From Streptomyces venezuelae ATCC 10712 (GTDB lineage Bacteria > Actinomycetota > Actinomycetes > Streptomycetales > Streptomycetaceae): a stretch of 64,000 bases of DNA. The position numbers and the translations under genes were made by a program. The notes below the pieces were generated by a model, which saw only the letters and a program-made list of their open reading frames with translations, ran no database searches and was not told the origin of the DNA. Each line of letters starts with the position of its first letter. Position 1 is the first letter of the stretch. The stretch is from contig NZ_CP029197.1 in assembly GCF_008639165.1 (NCBI RefSeq), forward strand, positions 2,604,001 through 2,668,000, written 5' to 3'. Below are positions 43,358 to 52,444 of the stretch, in pieces.

Positions 43358-46300
43358 GTGCACCGCGTGCACCCCGGGCGCAGGAAGCGCACCGCGACGG
43401 CCGTCGCCGCCGCCGTGATCGGCGGGCTCCTCGGCGGCGCGGTGCCGGGCTCGGCGCAGGCGCTCCCGGAGACGGCGCCGGGCGCGGGCCCGAAGGCGGC
43501 TCCGTTCACCCCGGGCGCGTTCACCCCGGGCGCGTTCGCCCCGGGCGCGGGCAAGGCGGCCCCGTCCGCCCCGGGTGTCCCCGCGGGGCCGTCGGCCGGG
43601 GCCTCCCGGCAGGACGTCCCGGGCGTGCCCGCCGTCTGGCCGCGCCCGCAGTCACTGACCGGCGCCGGGCCCGCCGTACCCCTCGGGGACGAGGTGACGC
43701 TCCTCGCCGACGCGGACGCCGACCCGTACGCCCTCGCCGCGCTGCGCGAGCTGCTGCGGGGCGCCGGGGTGCGGACCGTGCACACCGGACTCCCGGGGCG
43801 GGGGCCGCTCTTCCGGGTCGCGGGGCCCTCCGGCGGGGCCGCCGAGGCGGCCCTGGACGCCCTGCGGGTGCCGGCGCGGCTGGATCTGCCGCGCGGGGGC
43901 TACCGGCTCGCCACGGGCCGCCTCCAGGGCCGGGACACGGTCGTCCTGGACGGGGTCGGGGAGGACGGCCTGTTCCACGCCGTGCAGACGCTGCGTCAAC
44001 TCGTCGGCGACGGCCGGAAGGTCCCCGGGGTCGTCGTGCGCGACTGGCCTGGGACGGCCGAGCGGGGCATCACCGAGGGCTTCTACGGCACCCCCTGGAC
44101 CCCGGCGCAGCGGCTCGCCCAGATCGACTTCCTGGGCCGGACCAAGCAGAACCGCTATCTGTACGCGCCCGGCGACGACCCCTACCGGGCGGCGCAGTGG
44201 CGCGAGCCGTACCCGGCGGCGCAGCGGACGGCCTTCCGCGAGCTCGCGGAGCGGGCCCGCGCCCAGCACGTGACGCTCGGCTGGGCCGTGGCGCCCGCCC
44301 AGTCCATGTGCCTGTCCTCGGCGGGCGACATGGCGGCGCTGACCCGGAAGCTCGACGCGATGTGGGAGCTGGGGGTGCGGTCCTTCCAGCTCCAGTTCCA
44401 GGACGCCTCCTACGACGAGTGGCACTGCGACCGGGACGCCGACACCTTCGGGCGCGGGCCGGAGGCCGCGGCCGCCGCCCACGCGCGCGTGGCGAACGCC
44501 GTCGCCCGTCACCTCGCCGAACGGCACCCGGACGCCGAGCCGCTGACGGTGATGCCGACCGAGTACTACCAGGACGGCGCGACCGCCTACCGCACGAGGC
44601 TCGGCGAGACGCTCGACGCCGGCGTGCGGGTGGCCTGGACCGGCGTCGGCGTCGTGCCGCGGGTGATCACCGGTGGCGAGCTGGCGGAGGCCCGGACCGC
44701 GCTGCGGCACCCGCTGGTCACCATGGACAACTACCCGGTCAACGACTACGCGCAGGACCGGCTGTTCCTCGGCCCCGCGACGGGCCGGGAGCCCGCCGTG
44801 GCCGCCGGTTCCGCCGCGTACCTCGCGCACGCCATGGAACAGCCCGCGGCCTCCCGGGTCCCGCTCTTCACCGCCGCCGACTACGCCTGGAACCCGCGCG
44901 GTTACCGGCCGCGGGAGTCCTGGCAGGCGGCCGTCGACGACCTCGCGGGCCCGGCGCCCGCCGCCCGCGAGGCGCTGCGCGCGCTCGCCGGGAACGGCGC
45001 CTCTTCGGTCCTCGACCCGGCGGGCGAGTCGGCCTATCTGAAGCCGCTCCTGGCGGCCTTCTGGGCCTCCCGCACGACGGCCGGCACCCCCGCCGCCGGC
45101 GGCGCGGAGCGGGAGCGGGCGGCGCGCGAGCTGCGGGCCGCGTTCACCGTGATGCGCGAGGCCCCCGAGCGGCTCGCGGGCACCGCCGACGGCACCTTCG
45201 GCGAGGAGACCGGCCCCTGGCTCGAGCAGCTCTCCCGGTACGGCCTGGCGGGCGAGACGGCGGTCGACATGCTGGTCGCCCAGGCGGCCGGTGACGGCGC
45301 GGCGGCCTGGCGGGCGCAGCTGCGCCTCGAAGCGCTGCGCGAGGACATCGGGGCGAGCCGGGTGACGGTCGGCGCGGGTGTGCTCGACCCGTTCCTCACG
45401 CGCGCGGTGGAGCGGGCGAAGGCGTGGACCGGCGCCGACCGGACCCCGGCGGCCCGGGCGGACCGCGCCACCGGCTCGTACACGGTGCGGCTCGACCGGG
45501 CGCGGCCCGTGGAGGCCCTGACGGTGATGACGGAGCCGGCCGCGGCGGGTTCGGGGGCGGCCGGGGACGCGCGCGTGGAGGCGTACGTCCCGGGCGAGGG
45601 CTGGCGGGCGCTGGGCCCGCTGTCGGCGTCGGGCTGGACGCAGGCCGAACTGAAGGGGCTGCGGGCCGAGGCGCTGCGGGTGGTGTGGAGCGGCGCGGGG
45701 CCGGCCCCCGAGGTGCGTTCGCTGGTGCCGTGGTTCGCGGACGGGCCGTCGGCGGTGCTGGACCTGGCGCGGGCGGAGATCGACGCGGAGATCGGCGGTC
45801 CGGCCCAGCGGGTGGACGTGGAGCTGGCGGGGCGGCGCGCGGGCGAGGTGCGCGGGCCGTTGACGGCGAGGGCTCCGAAGGGGCTCACGGTCCGGGTGCC
45901 GGAGCAGGTGGTGGTCGAGCGGGGCGCGCGGTCGACGGTTCCGCTGGAGGTGTCGGTGGCGCCGGACGCGCCGGCCGGCACCTACCGGGTGCCGGTGTCC
46001 TTCGCGGGCGAGGAGCGGGTGCTGACCGTGCGGGCCTTCCCCCGTACGACGGGGCCGGACCTCGCGCGCGGAGCGAAGGCCTCCTCCTCGGGCGACGAGA
46101 CCCCGGACTTCCCGGCCTCCTTCGCGGTGGACGGCGATCCGGCCACCCGCTGGTCCTCCCCCGCGGAGGACGGCGCCTGGTGGCAGCTGGAGCTGCCGGA
46201 GCCGGCCCGGATAGGGCAGGTGGTGCTGCACTGGCAGGACGCCCACGCGTCCCGGTACCGGGTGCAGGTCTCGGCGGACGGGCGGGTCTGGCGTACGGCG

Positions 46301-46570
46301 GCGACGGTCGCGGAGGGCCGGGGCGGCCGGGAGTCGGTCCGGATGGACGCGGCGGACACCCGCTTCCTGCGGGTGCAGGGCGAGACGCGGGCGACCCCGT
46401 ACGGCTACTCGCTCTGGTCGGTGGAGACGTACGCCGTGGCCCCCGCGCCGAAGGCCGCGGACGGGCCGCCGAAGACGGAGGGCGCGGCGCAGGGCCCGAC
46501 GGACGGCGTGACGGGCGGCACGCCGCCGGGCACGGCCGAGGGCGCGACGGAGGAGCGGCCCGCCCCCTGA
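43358..46570 (+). CDS. Secreted GH84-type beta-N-acetylglucosaminidase with discoidin domain
   Basis: A 1070-residue secreted glycosidase. The signal peptide (AVAAAVIGGLLGGAVPGSAQA) is followed by a triple TPGAF/APGA repeat. A GH20b-like N-domain (90-220) precedes the GH84 barrel (about 225-530: RGITEGFYGTPW, WAVAPAQSMC, FQLQFQDASYDEW). GH84 enzymes normally show an adjacent Asp pair; here it is Gln348-Asp349. Then come a helical domain, a NEW3-like beta domain (about 800-895) and an F5/8 type C domain (about 902-1027). Likely acts on extracellular GlcNAc conjugates. Confidence 0.88.
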   Translation: MHRVHPGRRKRTATAVAAAVIGGLLGGAVPGSAQALPETAPGAGPKAAPFTPGAFTPGAFAPGAGKAAPSAPGVPAGPSAGASRQDVPGVPAVWPRPQSLTGAGPAVPLGDEVTLLADADADPYALAALRELLRGAGVRTVHTGLPGRGPLFRVAGPSGGAAEAALDALRVPARLDLPRGGYRLATGRLQGRDTVVLDGVGEDGLFHAVQTLRQLVGDGRKVPGVVVRDWPGTAERGITEGFYGTPWTPAQRLAQIDFLGRTKQNRYLYAPGDDPYRAAQWREPYPAAQRTAFRELAERARAQHVTLGWAVAPAQSMCLSSAGDMAALTRKLDAMWELGVRSFQLQFQDASYDEWHCDRDADTFGRGPEAAAAAHARVANAVARHLAERHPDAEPLTVMPTEYYQDGATAYRTRLGETLDAGVRVAWTGVGVVPRVITGGELAEARTALRHPLVTMDNYPVNDYAQDRLFLGPATGREPAVAAGSAAYLAHAMEQPAASRVPLFTAADYAWNPRGYRPRESWQAAVDDLAGPAPAAREALRALAGNGASSVLDPAGESAYLKPLLAAFWASRTTAGTPAAGGAERERAARELRAAFTVMREAPERLAGTADGTFGEETGPWLEQLSRYGLAGETAVDMLVAQAAGDGAAAWRAQLRLEALREDIGASRVTVGAGVLDPFLTRAVERAKAWTGADRTPAARADRATGSYTVRLDRARPVEALTVMTEPAAAGSGAAGDARVEAYVPGEGWRALGPLSASGWTQAELKGLRAEALRVVWSGAGPAPEVRSLVPWFADGPSAVLDLARAEIDAEIGGPAQRVDVELAGRRAGEVRGPLTARAPKGLTVRVPEQVVVERGARSTVPLEVSVAPDAPAGTYRVPVSFAGEERVLTVRAFPRTTGPDLARGAKASSSGDETPDFPASFAVDGDPATRWSSPAEDGAWWQLELPEPARIGQVVLHWQDAHASRYRVQVSADGRVWRTAATVAEGRGGRESVRMDAADTRFLRVQGETRATPYGYSLWSVETYAVAPAPKAADGPPKTEGAAQGPTDGVTGGTPPGTAEGATEERPAP
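43505..43549 (+). repeat. Three tandem 15-base repeats in the GH84 gene
   Basis: The unit TTCACCCCGGGCGCG occurs three times (the third with G for A at position 4), encoding FTPGA, FTPGA, FAPGA just after the signal peptide. Confidence 0.85.
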
Positions 46571-46629
46571 GGGGCGCACCGCTCCCGTGCCCTACCCGGC
46601 CCCCCGGGTACGTACGCGAAAGGCCCGGC

Positions 46630-47193
46630 TCAACCCGTCGTCAGCGCCCTCACGGGGGCGTCGGCGACGGAGTCGATCCGGGCCATCACGTCTTCGGCTC
46701 CGTACGGCTGGAGGTACGGCAGCCAGCGGGGGTCCCGGTGTCCGGTCCCGATGATCCGCCAGGCCAGGCCGGTCGGCGGGGCCGGTTGGTGGCGCAGCCG
46801 CCAGCCGATCTCGCGCAGGTGCCGGTCGGCCTTGACGTGGTTGCAGCGGCGGCAGGCCGCCACCACGTTCTCCCAGGCGTGGGTGCCCCCGCGGCTGCGG
46901 GGGATGACGTGGTCGACGCTGGTCGCGACCGCCCCGCAGTACATGCAGCGCCCGCCGTCACGGGCGAAGAGGGCTCTGCGGGTCAAGGGAACGGGCCCCC
47001 GGTAGGGGACCCGCACGAAGCGCTTCAGTCGCACCACGCTGGGCGCGGGGACGACTTGGGTCTCGCTGTGCAGGAAGGCGCCGGATTCCTCGAGGCAGAG
47101 AGCCTTGTTCTCCAGGACGAGGACGAGTGCGCGGCGGAGCGGTACGACGCCGAGCGGCTCGTACGACGCGTTGAGGACCAGGACATGCGGCAC
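46630..47193 (-). CDS. HNH endonuclease
   Basis: A 187-residue protein with an HNH fold near residues 80-125: two zinc pairs CMYC and CRRC enclose DHVIPRSRGGTHAWENVVAA. The N-terminus PHVLVLNASYEPLGVVPLRRAL is typical of a widespread actinobacterial HNH family of unknown substrate. GTG start. It stands alone, divergent from mscS. No methylase or phage gene adjoins it, so a restriction role is not supported. Confidence 0.88.
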   Translation of the reverse strand: MPHVLVLNASYEPLGVVPLRRALVLVLENKALCLEESGAFLHSETQVVPAPSVVRLKRFVRVPYRGPVPLTRRALFARDGGRCMYCGAVATSVDHVIPRSRGGTHAWENVVAACRRCNHVKADRHLREIGWRLRHQPAPPTGLAWRIIGTGHRDPRWLPYLQPYGAEDVMARIDSVADAPVRALTTG

Positions 47194-47449
47194 GGATGCC
47201 TCCTATGACGCCGGCGGCGCGTGGCTCGCGCCGGGACGAACTGCTCTCAGTCTCTCCTCATGCCTGGCCGGAACGCCACCACGTACCGGGATCGGGGTGA
47301 CCGGCCCGGCGTGTTCTCGACCACATCGGCATGTCTCCCTTCTCTTTGCCCAGGTGAGGTGGGTCTCTCCCTCGAACAGGGCTACGGGAGCAGGTCCGAC
47401 GCCCCGTTACTGTGGATGCTTCGGTTCCGCGATGCCTGGAGGTTGTCCC

Positions 47450-48511
47450 GTGTCTTGGTCCGCCCTAGCGGCCGCAACCGATCCCGAGCCCCTGCCTGCG
47501 ACCCTCGACGAGGCGGCGGAGAAGGCCACGAACGCGGCGAGCTGGGTCGAGGAGAACTGGTCCACCTGGCTGAACACCGGTCTGCGCATCCTGCTGATCC
47601 TGGTGGTCGCGCTGCTCCTCCGGATGGCCGTGCGGCGCGCCCTGACGAAGCTGATCGAGCGGATGAACCGCTCGGCGCAGGCGGTGGAGGGGACGGCCCT
47701 GGGCGGTCTCCTGGTCAACACCGAGCGCAGGCGGCAGCGCTCCGAGGCGATCGGTTCGGTGCTGCGTTCGGTGGCGTCGTTCCTGATCCTCGGCACCGCC
47801 GGGCTGATGATCCTGGGCGCCTTCAAGATCGACCTGGCCCCGCTGCTCGCCTCGGCCGGTGTGGCCGGTGTGGCGATCGGTTTCGGCGCCCGGAACCTGG
47901 TGACGGACTTCCTCTCGGGTGTCTTCATGATCCTTGAGGACCAGTACGGCGTCGGTGACTCGGTCGACGCGGGCGTCGCGTCCGGCGAGGTCGTGGAGGT
48001 CGGCCTGCGGGTGACGAAGCTGCGGGGCGTGGACGGCGAGATCTGGTACGTGCGCAACGGCGAGATCAAGCGGATAGGGAACCTGAGCCAGGGCTGGGCG
48101 ACGGCGGGCGTGGACGTGACCGTCCGGCCGACGGAGGACCTGGACCAGGTGCGGTCCGTGATCGTCGAGGCGGCGGAGGCCATGGCCAAGGAGGAGCCGT
48201 GGAACGAGCGCCTCTGGGGACCGGTGGAGGTGCTCGGTCTGAGCGAGGTGCTGCTCGACTCGATGACCGTCCGGGTGTCGGCGAAGACGATGCCGGGGAA
48301 GGCGCTGGGCGTGGAGCGCGAGCTGCGCTGGCGCATCAAGCGGGGCCTCGACGAGGCCGGCATCCGGATCGTGGGCGGGCTCCCGGCGCAGCCGGAGGAG
48401 GCGGCGGCCGATCCGACGGCCGGCATGTCGGCCCCGTCGGCCTTCGCCTCGGCGACCTCGCCGCAGTCGGCGGCGGCGACCCCGCTGCCGAAGCCGGACC
48501 TCAACAAGTAG
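47450..48511 (+). CDS. Small-conductance mechanosensitive channel (MscS family)
   Basis: A 353-residue membrane channel that releases solutes on hypo-osmotic shock. The GTG start follows GGAGG. Helices lie at about 38-58 and 100-120, and the pore helix TM3 is LLASAGVAGVAIGFGARNLV, continuing to FLSGVFMILEDQYGVGD. The cytoplasmic beta and alpha/beta domains follow. The Ser/Ala/Pro-rich tail ends PLPKPDLNK; the DNA encoding that end is repeated after the stop in another frame, suggesting a changed C-terminus. Confidence 0.92.
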   Translation: MSWSALAAATDPEPLPATLDEAAEKATNAASWVEENWSTWLNTGLRILLILVVALLLRMAVRRALTKLIERMNRSAQAVEGTALGGLLVNTERRRQRSEAIGSVLRSVASFLILGTAGLMILGAFKIDLAPLLASAGVAGVAIGFGARNLVTDFLSGVFMILEDQYGVGDSVDAGVASGEVVEVGLRVTKLRGVDGEIWYVRNGEIKRIGNLSQGWATAGVDVTVRPTEDLDQVRSVIVEAAEAMAKEEPWNERLWGPVEVLGLSEVLLDSMTVRVSAKTMPGKALGVERELRWRIKRGLDEAGIRIVGGLPAQPEEAAADPTAGMSAPSAFASATSPQSAAATPLPKPDLNK

Positions 48512-48587
48512 ACGACCCGCCGCGGAAACCGGACCTCCGCAAGGAGACGACCCCGCCGCCGAGGCCGGCCCTCCCCGAGGAGGAGGC
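48482..48587 (+). repeat. Degenerate 35-base tandem repeats across the mscS stop codon
   Basis: Unit 1 (48482-48516) encodes PLPKPDLNK and the stop TAG. Unit 2 (48517-48551) matches it at 29 of 35 positions and has GAG where unit 1 has TAG. A weaker third copy starts at 48553. The period of 35 shifts frame between units. Confidence 0.7.
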
Positions 48588-48599
48588 CTCACGGAACAC

Positions 48600-48641
48600 G
48601 ACGCCCCCGCAGGTAACGCTTTGGTTGCCTTCGGGGGCGTC
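48600..48641 (+). terminator. Terminator after mscS
   Basis: GACGCCCCCG pairs with CGGGGGCGTC, and inside it AGGTAAC pairs with GTTGCCT (one G-T pair) around GCTTTG. Confidence 0.8.
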
Positions 48642-48698
48642 TCGCGTGCCCGGGTATTGACGCCCCCGTGACAGCCGCCGTATTTTCCTCCCACTGAA

Positions 48699-48713
48699 TA
48701 GGAAACTTTCCTA
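48699..48713 (+). promoter_or_regulatory. CsnR operator (pal box) before csnR
   Basis: A perfect inverted repeat TAGGAAA-C-TTTCCTA, itself flanked by CCACTG (48691-48696) and CAGTGG (48715-48720). It matches in character the palindrome conserved before chitosanase genes and bound by CsnR in S. lividans (from memory). It lies about 85 bases before csnR and probably overlaps the operon promoter. Confidence 0.78.
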
Positions 48714-48797
48714 ACAGTGGAGTGGGGAAGGCGGGCCGCCGAGAGGCAGCAGAATGGCCCGGTCACAGTGCGACATCCGAAGGGCAGGTGCGACCTC

Positions 48798-50012
48798 ATG
48801 GCCGGTACGACCCCGGGAACCCCCGGCACGCCGCGCGTGCTGCGCGCCATGAACGACCGTGCCGCCCTGGACCTGCTCCTGGAGCACGGCCCCCTCTCCC
48901 GGACCCGGATCGGCAAGCTCACCGGCCTGTCCAAGCCGACCGCCTCCCAGCTGCTCGCCCGCCTCGAAGCCGCCGGGCTCGTCGTCGCCACCGGCACCAC
49001 CGCGGGCCGCCCCGGACCGAACGCCCAGCTCTACGCGATGAACGCGCGGGCCGCGTACGCCGCCGGACTCGACGTCACCCCGAACCGCATCCACGCCGCC
49101 GTCGCCGACATCACCGGCGAGATCGTCGGCGAGTACGAGCTCCGCACCCCCGGCCGCGCCGCCTCCGGCGTCGTCCGCCAGGTCACCGACGCCCTCGACG
49201 GGGCCGCCGAGGCCGCCGGAATCACCCGCGGGGACGTCCGGCGCCTGGTCATCGGCACCCCCGGCGCGTTCGACCCGGCCACCGGCCGCCTCCGGTACGC
49301 CTCCCACCTGCCCGGCTGGCACTCCCCGACCCTGCTGGACGAGCTGGCCGCCGTACTGCCGATGCCGTTCGAGTACGAGAACGACGTCAACCTCGCCGCC
49401 GTCGCCGAACAGCGCGTCGGCGCCGCACGCGGACACGCGGACTTCGCCCTGCTCTGGAACGAGGAGGGCCTCGGCGGCGCCCTCGTCCTCGGCGGGCGGC
49501 TGCACCGCGGCTTCACCGGCGGCGCCGGCGAGGTCGGCTTCCTGCCGGTGCCCGGCACCCCGCTCGTACGGCAGGTCACCAAGGCCAACTCCGGCGGCTT
49601 CCAGGAGCTCGCCGGCGTCCAGGCCGTGCCCCGGATCGCCGCCGCCATCGGCATCGACACCCCCGAGCAGCCGTACGTGCGGATCGCGAGCGGACTGCTC
49701 GCCCACGCCGCCGAGGCACACGGCGAGGACCCCCGGTACGCGGAGCTGCTCGACCGGTACGCCGAGCGGCTCGCCACCGGGCTCGCCTCGATCGTCGCGG
49801 TCCTCGACCCGGAGCTGATCGTGCTCTCCGGTGCCGTCCTGGTCGCCGGCGGCGAACCCCTCCGCGCCCGTGTGCAGGCCGAACTCGCCGACCTCTCGGC
49901 CTCCCGGCCCCGGCTCGTCCTCACCGCCGTACCCCGGCGGCCCGTCCTGCGCGGCGCCCTCGAAAGCGCCCTCGCCACCACCCGCGACGAGGTCTTCGAC
50001 ACCTCGCGCTGA
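48798..50012 (+). CDS. csnR: ROK-family repressor CsnR of chitosan utilisation
   Basis: A 404-residue ROK regulator. The wHTH lies at residues 15-75 (NDRAALDLLLEHGPLSRTRIGKLTGLSKPTASQLLARL). The ROK sugar-binding domain follows, with FEYENDVNLAAVAE and the GGRLHRGFTGGAGEVGFLP segment. The usual zinc-binding cysteine cluster of ROK kinases is absent. The ATG gives MAGTTPGTPG. It heads an operon with genes for an oligosaccharide ABC importer, GH4 hydrolase and kinase. By the gene order and operator it corresponds to S. lividans CsnR, released by glucosamine oligosaccharides. Confidence 0.85.
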   Translation: MAGTTPGTPGTPRVLRAMNDRAALDLLLEHGPLSRTRIGKLTGLSKPTASQLLARLEAAGLVVATGTTAGRPGPNAQLYAMNARAAYAAGLDVTPNRIHAAVADITGEIVGEYELRTPGRAASGVVRQVTDALDGAAEAAGITRGDVRRLVIGTPGAFDPATGRLRYASHLPGWHSPTLLDELAAVLPMPFEYENDVNLAAVAEQRVGAARGHADFALLWNEEGLGGALVLGGRLHRGFTGGAGEVGFLPVPGTPLVRQVTKANSGGFQELAGVQAVPRIAAAIGIDTPEQPYVRIASGLLAHAAEAHGEDPRYAELLDRYAERLATGLASIVAVLDPELIVLSGAVLVAGGEPLRARVQAELADLSASRPRLVLTAVPRRPVLRGALESALATTRDEVFDTSR

Positions 50013-50079
50013 CCCACCGACCACCCAGGCCCGATCACCCGCCCTTCCCCGCCAGCCCTCGCCCCAGGGAGACACCGTC

Positions 50080-51426
50080 ATGCCCGCACGCCCGCGCAGA
50101 GCAGCCGCAGCGCTCGCCACCACCGCCTCGATAGCCCTCTTCGCCTCGGCCTGTACGGGCTCCGCGAACAACGCGGCGGCCGACGACCCCAACGCCCAGA
50201 CCACCATCACCTTCTGGCACGGCTGGCAGGACCCCGCCGAGGTGAAGGCGATCACGGACAACGTCGCCCGCTTCGAGAAGGCGCACCCGAACATCAAGGT
50301 GAAGGTCGTCGGCGGCATCAACGACGACAAGCTGGGCCAGGCGCTGCGCGCGGGCGGGTCGAACGGGCCCGACGTCGTCTCCTCCTTCACCACCTCCAAC
50401 GTCGGCAAGTTCTGCTCGTCGGGCGCGCTCGCGGACCTCAAGCCCTTCATCGAGAAGGACAAGCTGGACCTCGACAAGATCTTCCCGAAGGTCCTCCAGG
50501 AGTACACGCAGTTCGAGGGCAAGCGCTGCTCGCTGCCGCTGCTCTCCGACGCGTACGGCCTCTACTACAACAAGGACGCCTTCAAGGCGGCCGGTCTCGA
50601 CCCCGAGGCCCCGCCGAAGACCTGGTCCGAGTTCGCCAAGGTCGCCAAGACGCTCACCAAGCCCAAGGGGGACTCCTACGAGCGGCTCGGCTTCATGCCG
50701 AACTACCTCGGCTACGAGACCGTCGTCGAGCACTACATGTCGCAGTGGAAGCACAACGGGTACTTCGACGCGGACGGCCGGTCGACCGTCGCCAAGGACC
50801 CGGCGTTCGCCGAGATGATGACGTACCAGAAGTCCCTGGTGGACTCCCTCGGCGGGTTCCAGAAGCTCGACAAGTACCGCACCACCTTCGGTGACGAGTG
50901 GGGCGCCAAGCACCCCTTCCACACCGGCCAGGTCGCCATGCAGCTGGACGGCGAATGGCGGCTGAACTTCATCAAGAAGGCCGACGTGGGCTTCGACGTC
51001 GGCGTCGCGCCGCTGCCCGTCGCCGACGACGAGATCGCCGAGTACGGCAAGGGCTACCTCTCCGGCACGATCATGGGCATCGCCCCGCAGAGCAAGAAGC
51101 AGAACGCGGCCTGGGAGCTGCTCAAGTTCATGACCACGGACACCGACGCCGTGGTCGGCTTCGCCAACGACATCGGCAACGTGCCCTCCACCCTGGAGGC
51201 GCTGAAGTCCCCGGCCCTGAAGTTCGACCCGCGCTTCAAGACCTTCCTGGAGATCGCCCAGCACCCCGAGTCCACCACCATGGACGGCGCTGTGAACGGC
51301 GCCAGCTACCAGGAGACCCTCTCCGCGCTGGCCCACAAGTACGAGAAGGGCCAGGTCCCGGACCTGAAGAAGGGCCTCGCGGACACCGCGGCGCAGATCG
51401 ACCGCGACATCGCCGCGACGAAGTGA
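50080..51426 (+). CDS. csnE: ABC transporter lipoprotein, chitosan oligosaccharide-binding
   Basis: A 448-residue extracellular solute-binding protein of the family 1 sugar type. The signal peptide has an Arg-rich n-region and ends at a lipobox FASAC with Cys25 as lipidation site. ITFWHGWQDPAEVKAI and the later GEWRLNFIKKADVG are typical. It delivers ligand to CsnFG. The ligand, glucosamine oligomers, is inferred from operon context. It starts 67 bases after csnR with GGGAG upstream. Confidence 0.86.
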   Translation: MPARPRRAAAALATTASIALFASACTGSANNAAADDPNAQTTITFWHGWQDPAEVKAITDNVARFEKAHPNIKVKVVGGINDDKLGQALRAGGSNGPDVVSSFTTSNVGKFCSSGALADLKPFIEKDKLDLDKIFPKVLQEYTQFEGKRCSLPLLSDAYGLYYNKDAFKAAGLDPEAPPKTWSEFAKVAKTLTKPKGDSYERLGFMPNYLGYETVVEHYMSQWKHNGYFDADGRSTVAKDPAFAEMMTYQKSLVDSLGGFQKLDKYRTTFGDEWGAKHPFHTGQVAMQLDGEWRLNFIKKADVGFDVGVAPLPVADDEIAEYGKGYLSGTIMGIAPQSKKQNAAWELLKFMTTDTDAVVGFANDIGNVPSTLEALKSPALKFDPRFKTFLEIAQHPESTTMDGAVNGASYQETLSALAHKYEKGQVPDLKKGLADTAAQIDRDIAATK

Positions 51427-51442
51427 CGGCCGGGACCCACCC

Positions 51443-52441
51443 ATGAGCACGGACACCCTGCCCGCGAAGGCGGCGGCCGCCCCGGCCGCCGCCTCCCCCG
51501 GGGGACGGAACACGCTCCGGTCCAAGCGCCGGCGCAACGCGCTCCGGACCCTGGCGTTCATGTCGCCCTGGCTGATCGGATTCGGCTTCTTCTTCGCCTA
51601 TCCGCTCGTCTCCACGCTGTACTTCTCGTTCATGCGGTACGACGGCCTCAACCCGCCGACCTGGCGGGGCGTGGAGAATTGGACGTACGTCTTCTCCGAC
51701 CTGCCGAAGTTCTGGCCCGCGATGCAGAACACCCTCTGGCTGGCCGTCGTGATGGTCTCCTGCCGCGTGGTCTTCGGGCTCGGCATCGGCATGCTGATCA
51801 CCAAGATCAAGACGGGCGCGGGAATCTTCCGCACCCTCTTCTACCTGCCCTACCTGGCCCCGCCCGTGGCGGCCACGCTCGCCTTCGTCTTCCTGCTCAA
51901 CCCCGGCACCGGCCCGGTCAACTCGCTCCTGGAGGCGGTCGGGATCCCCGCCCCCTCCTGGTTCAACGACGCGGACTGGGCCAAGCCCGCCCTCACCGTC
52001 CTCGCCGTGTGGGGCGTCGGCGACCTCATGGTCATCTTCATGGCCGCACTGCTCGACGTACCGAAGGAGCAGTACGAGGCCGCCGAGCTCGACGGCGTGT
52101 CCGCGTGGCAGCGGTTCCGCTACGTCACGCTGCCGAACATCTCGCCGATCGTGCTGTTCGCGGTCGTCACCGGGATCATCGGCGCGATGCAGTACTACAC
52201 GCAGCCGATCGTGGCGGCGAAGGTCGCCTCCGGCGTGATGGGCGGCTCCGGCGCGACCTTCCAGCCGGGCTACCCGGACGACTCCACGCTGACCCTCCCC
52301 CAGCTCGTCTACAGCCTCGGCTTCAGCCAGTTCAACTACGGCGCCGCCTGCGTCGTGGCCCTGGTGCTCTTCGCCTTCTCCATGGCCTTCACCGCGCTCC
52401 TGATGCGCCGGCGCGGCGGCCTGATCGGCTCGGGTGACTGA
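51443..52441 (+). CDS. csnF: ABC transporter permease CsnF (MalF type)
   Basis: A 332-residue inner membrane permease with six or more helices. The EAA loop that contacts the ATPase reads EQYEAAELDGVSAWQRFRYV near residue 210. It is 16 bases from csnE and three bases before csnG. There is no ATPase gene in the operon; the shared ATPase MsiK serves such importers in Streptomyces. Confidence 0.88.
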   Translation: MSTDTLPAKAAAAPAAASPGGRNTLRSKRRRNALRTLAFMSPWLIGFGFFFAYPLVSTLYFSFMRYDGLNPPTWRGVENWTYVFSDLPKFWPAMQNTLWLAVVMVSCRVVFGLGIGMLITKIKTGAGIFRTLFYLPYLAPPVAATLAFVFLLNPGTGPVNSLLEAVGIPAPSWFNDADWAKPALTVLAVWGVGDLMVIFMAALLDVPKEQYEAAELDGVSAWQRFRYVTLPNISPIVLFAVVTGIIGAMQYYTQPIVAAKVASGVMGGSGATFQPGYPDDSTLTLPQLVYSLGFSQFNYGAACVVALVLFAFSMAFTALLMRRRGGLIGSGD

Positions 52442-52444
52442 CAC

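Noticed and set aside
46630..47193. HNH gene as part of a restriction or phage module
   Set aside because: It is isolated, with no methylase, terminase or portal gene; this family is a common chromosomal orphan.
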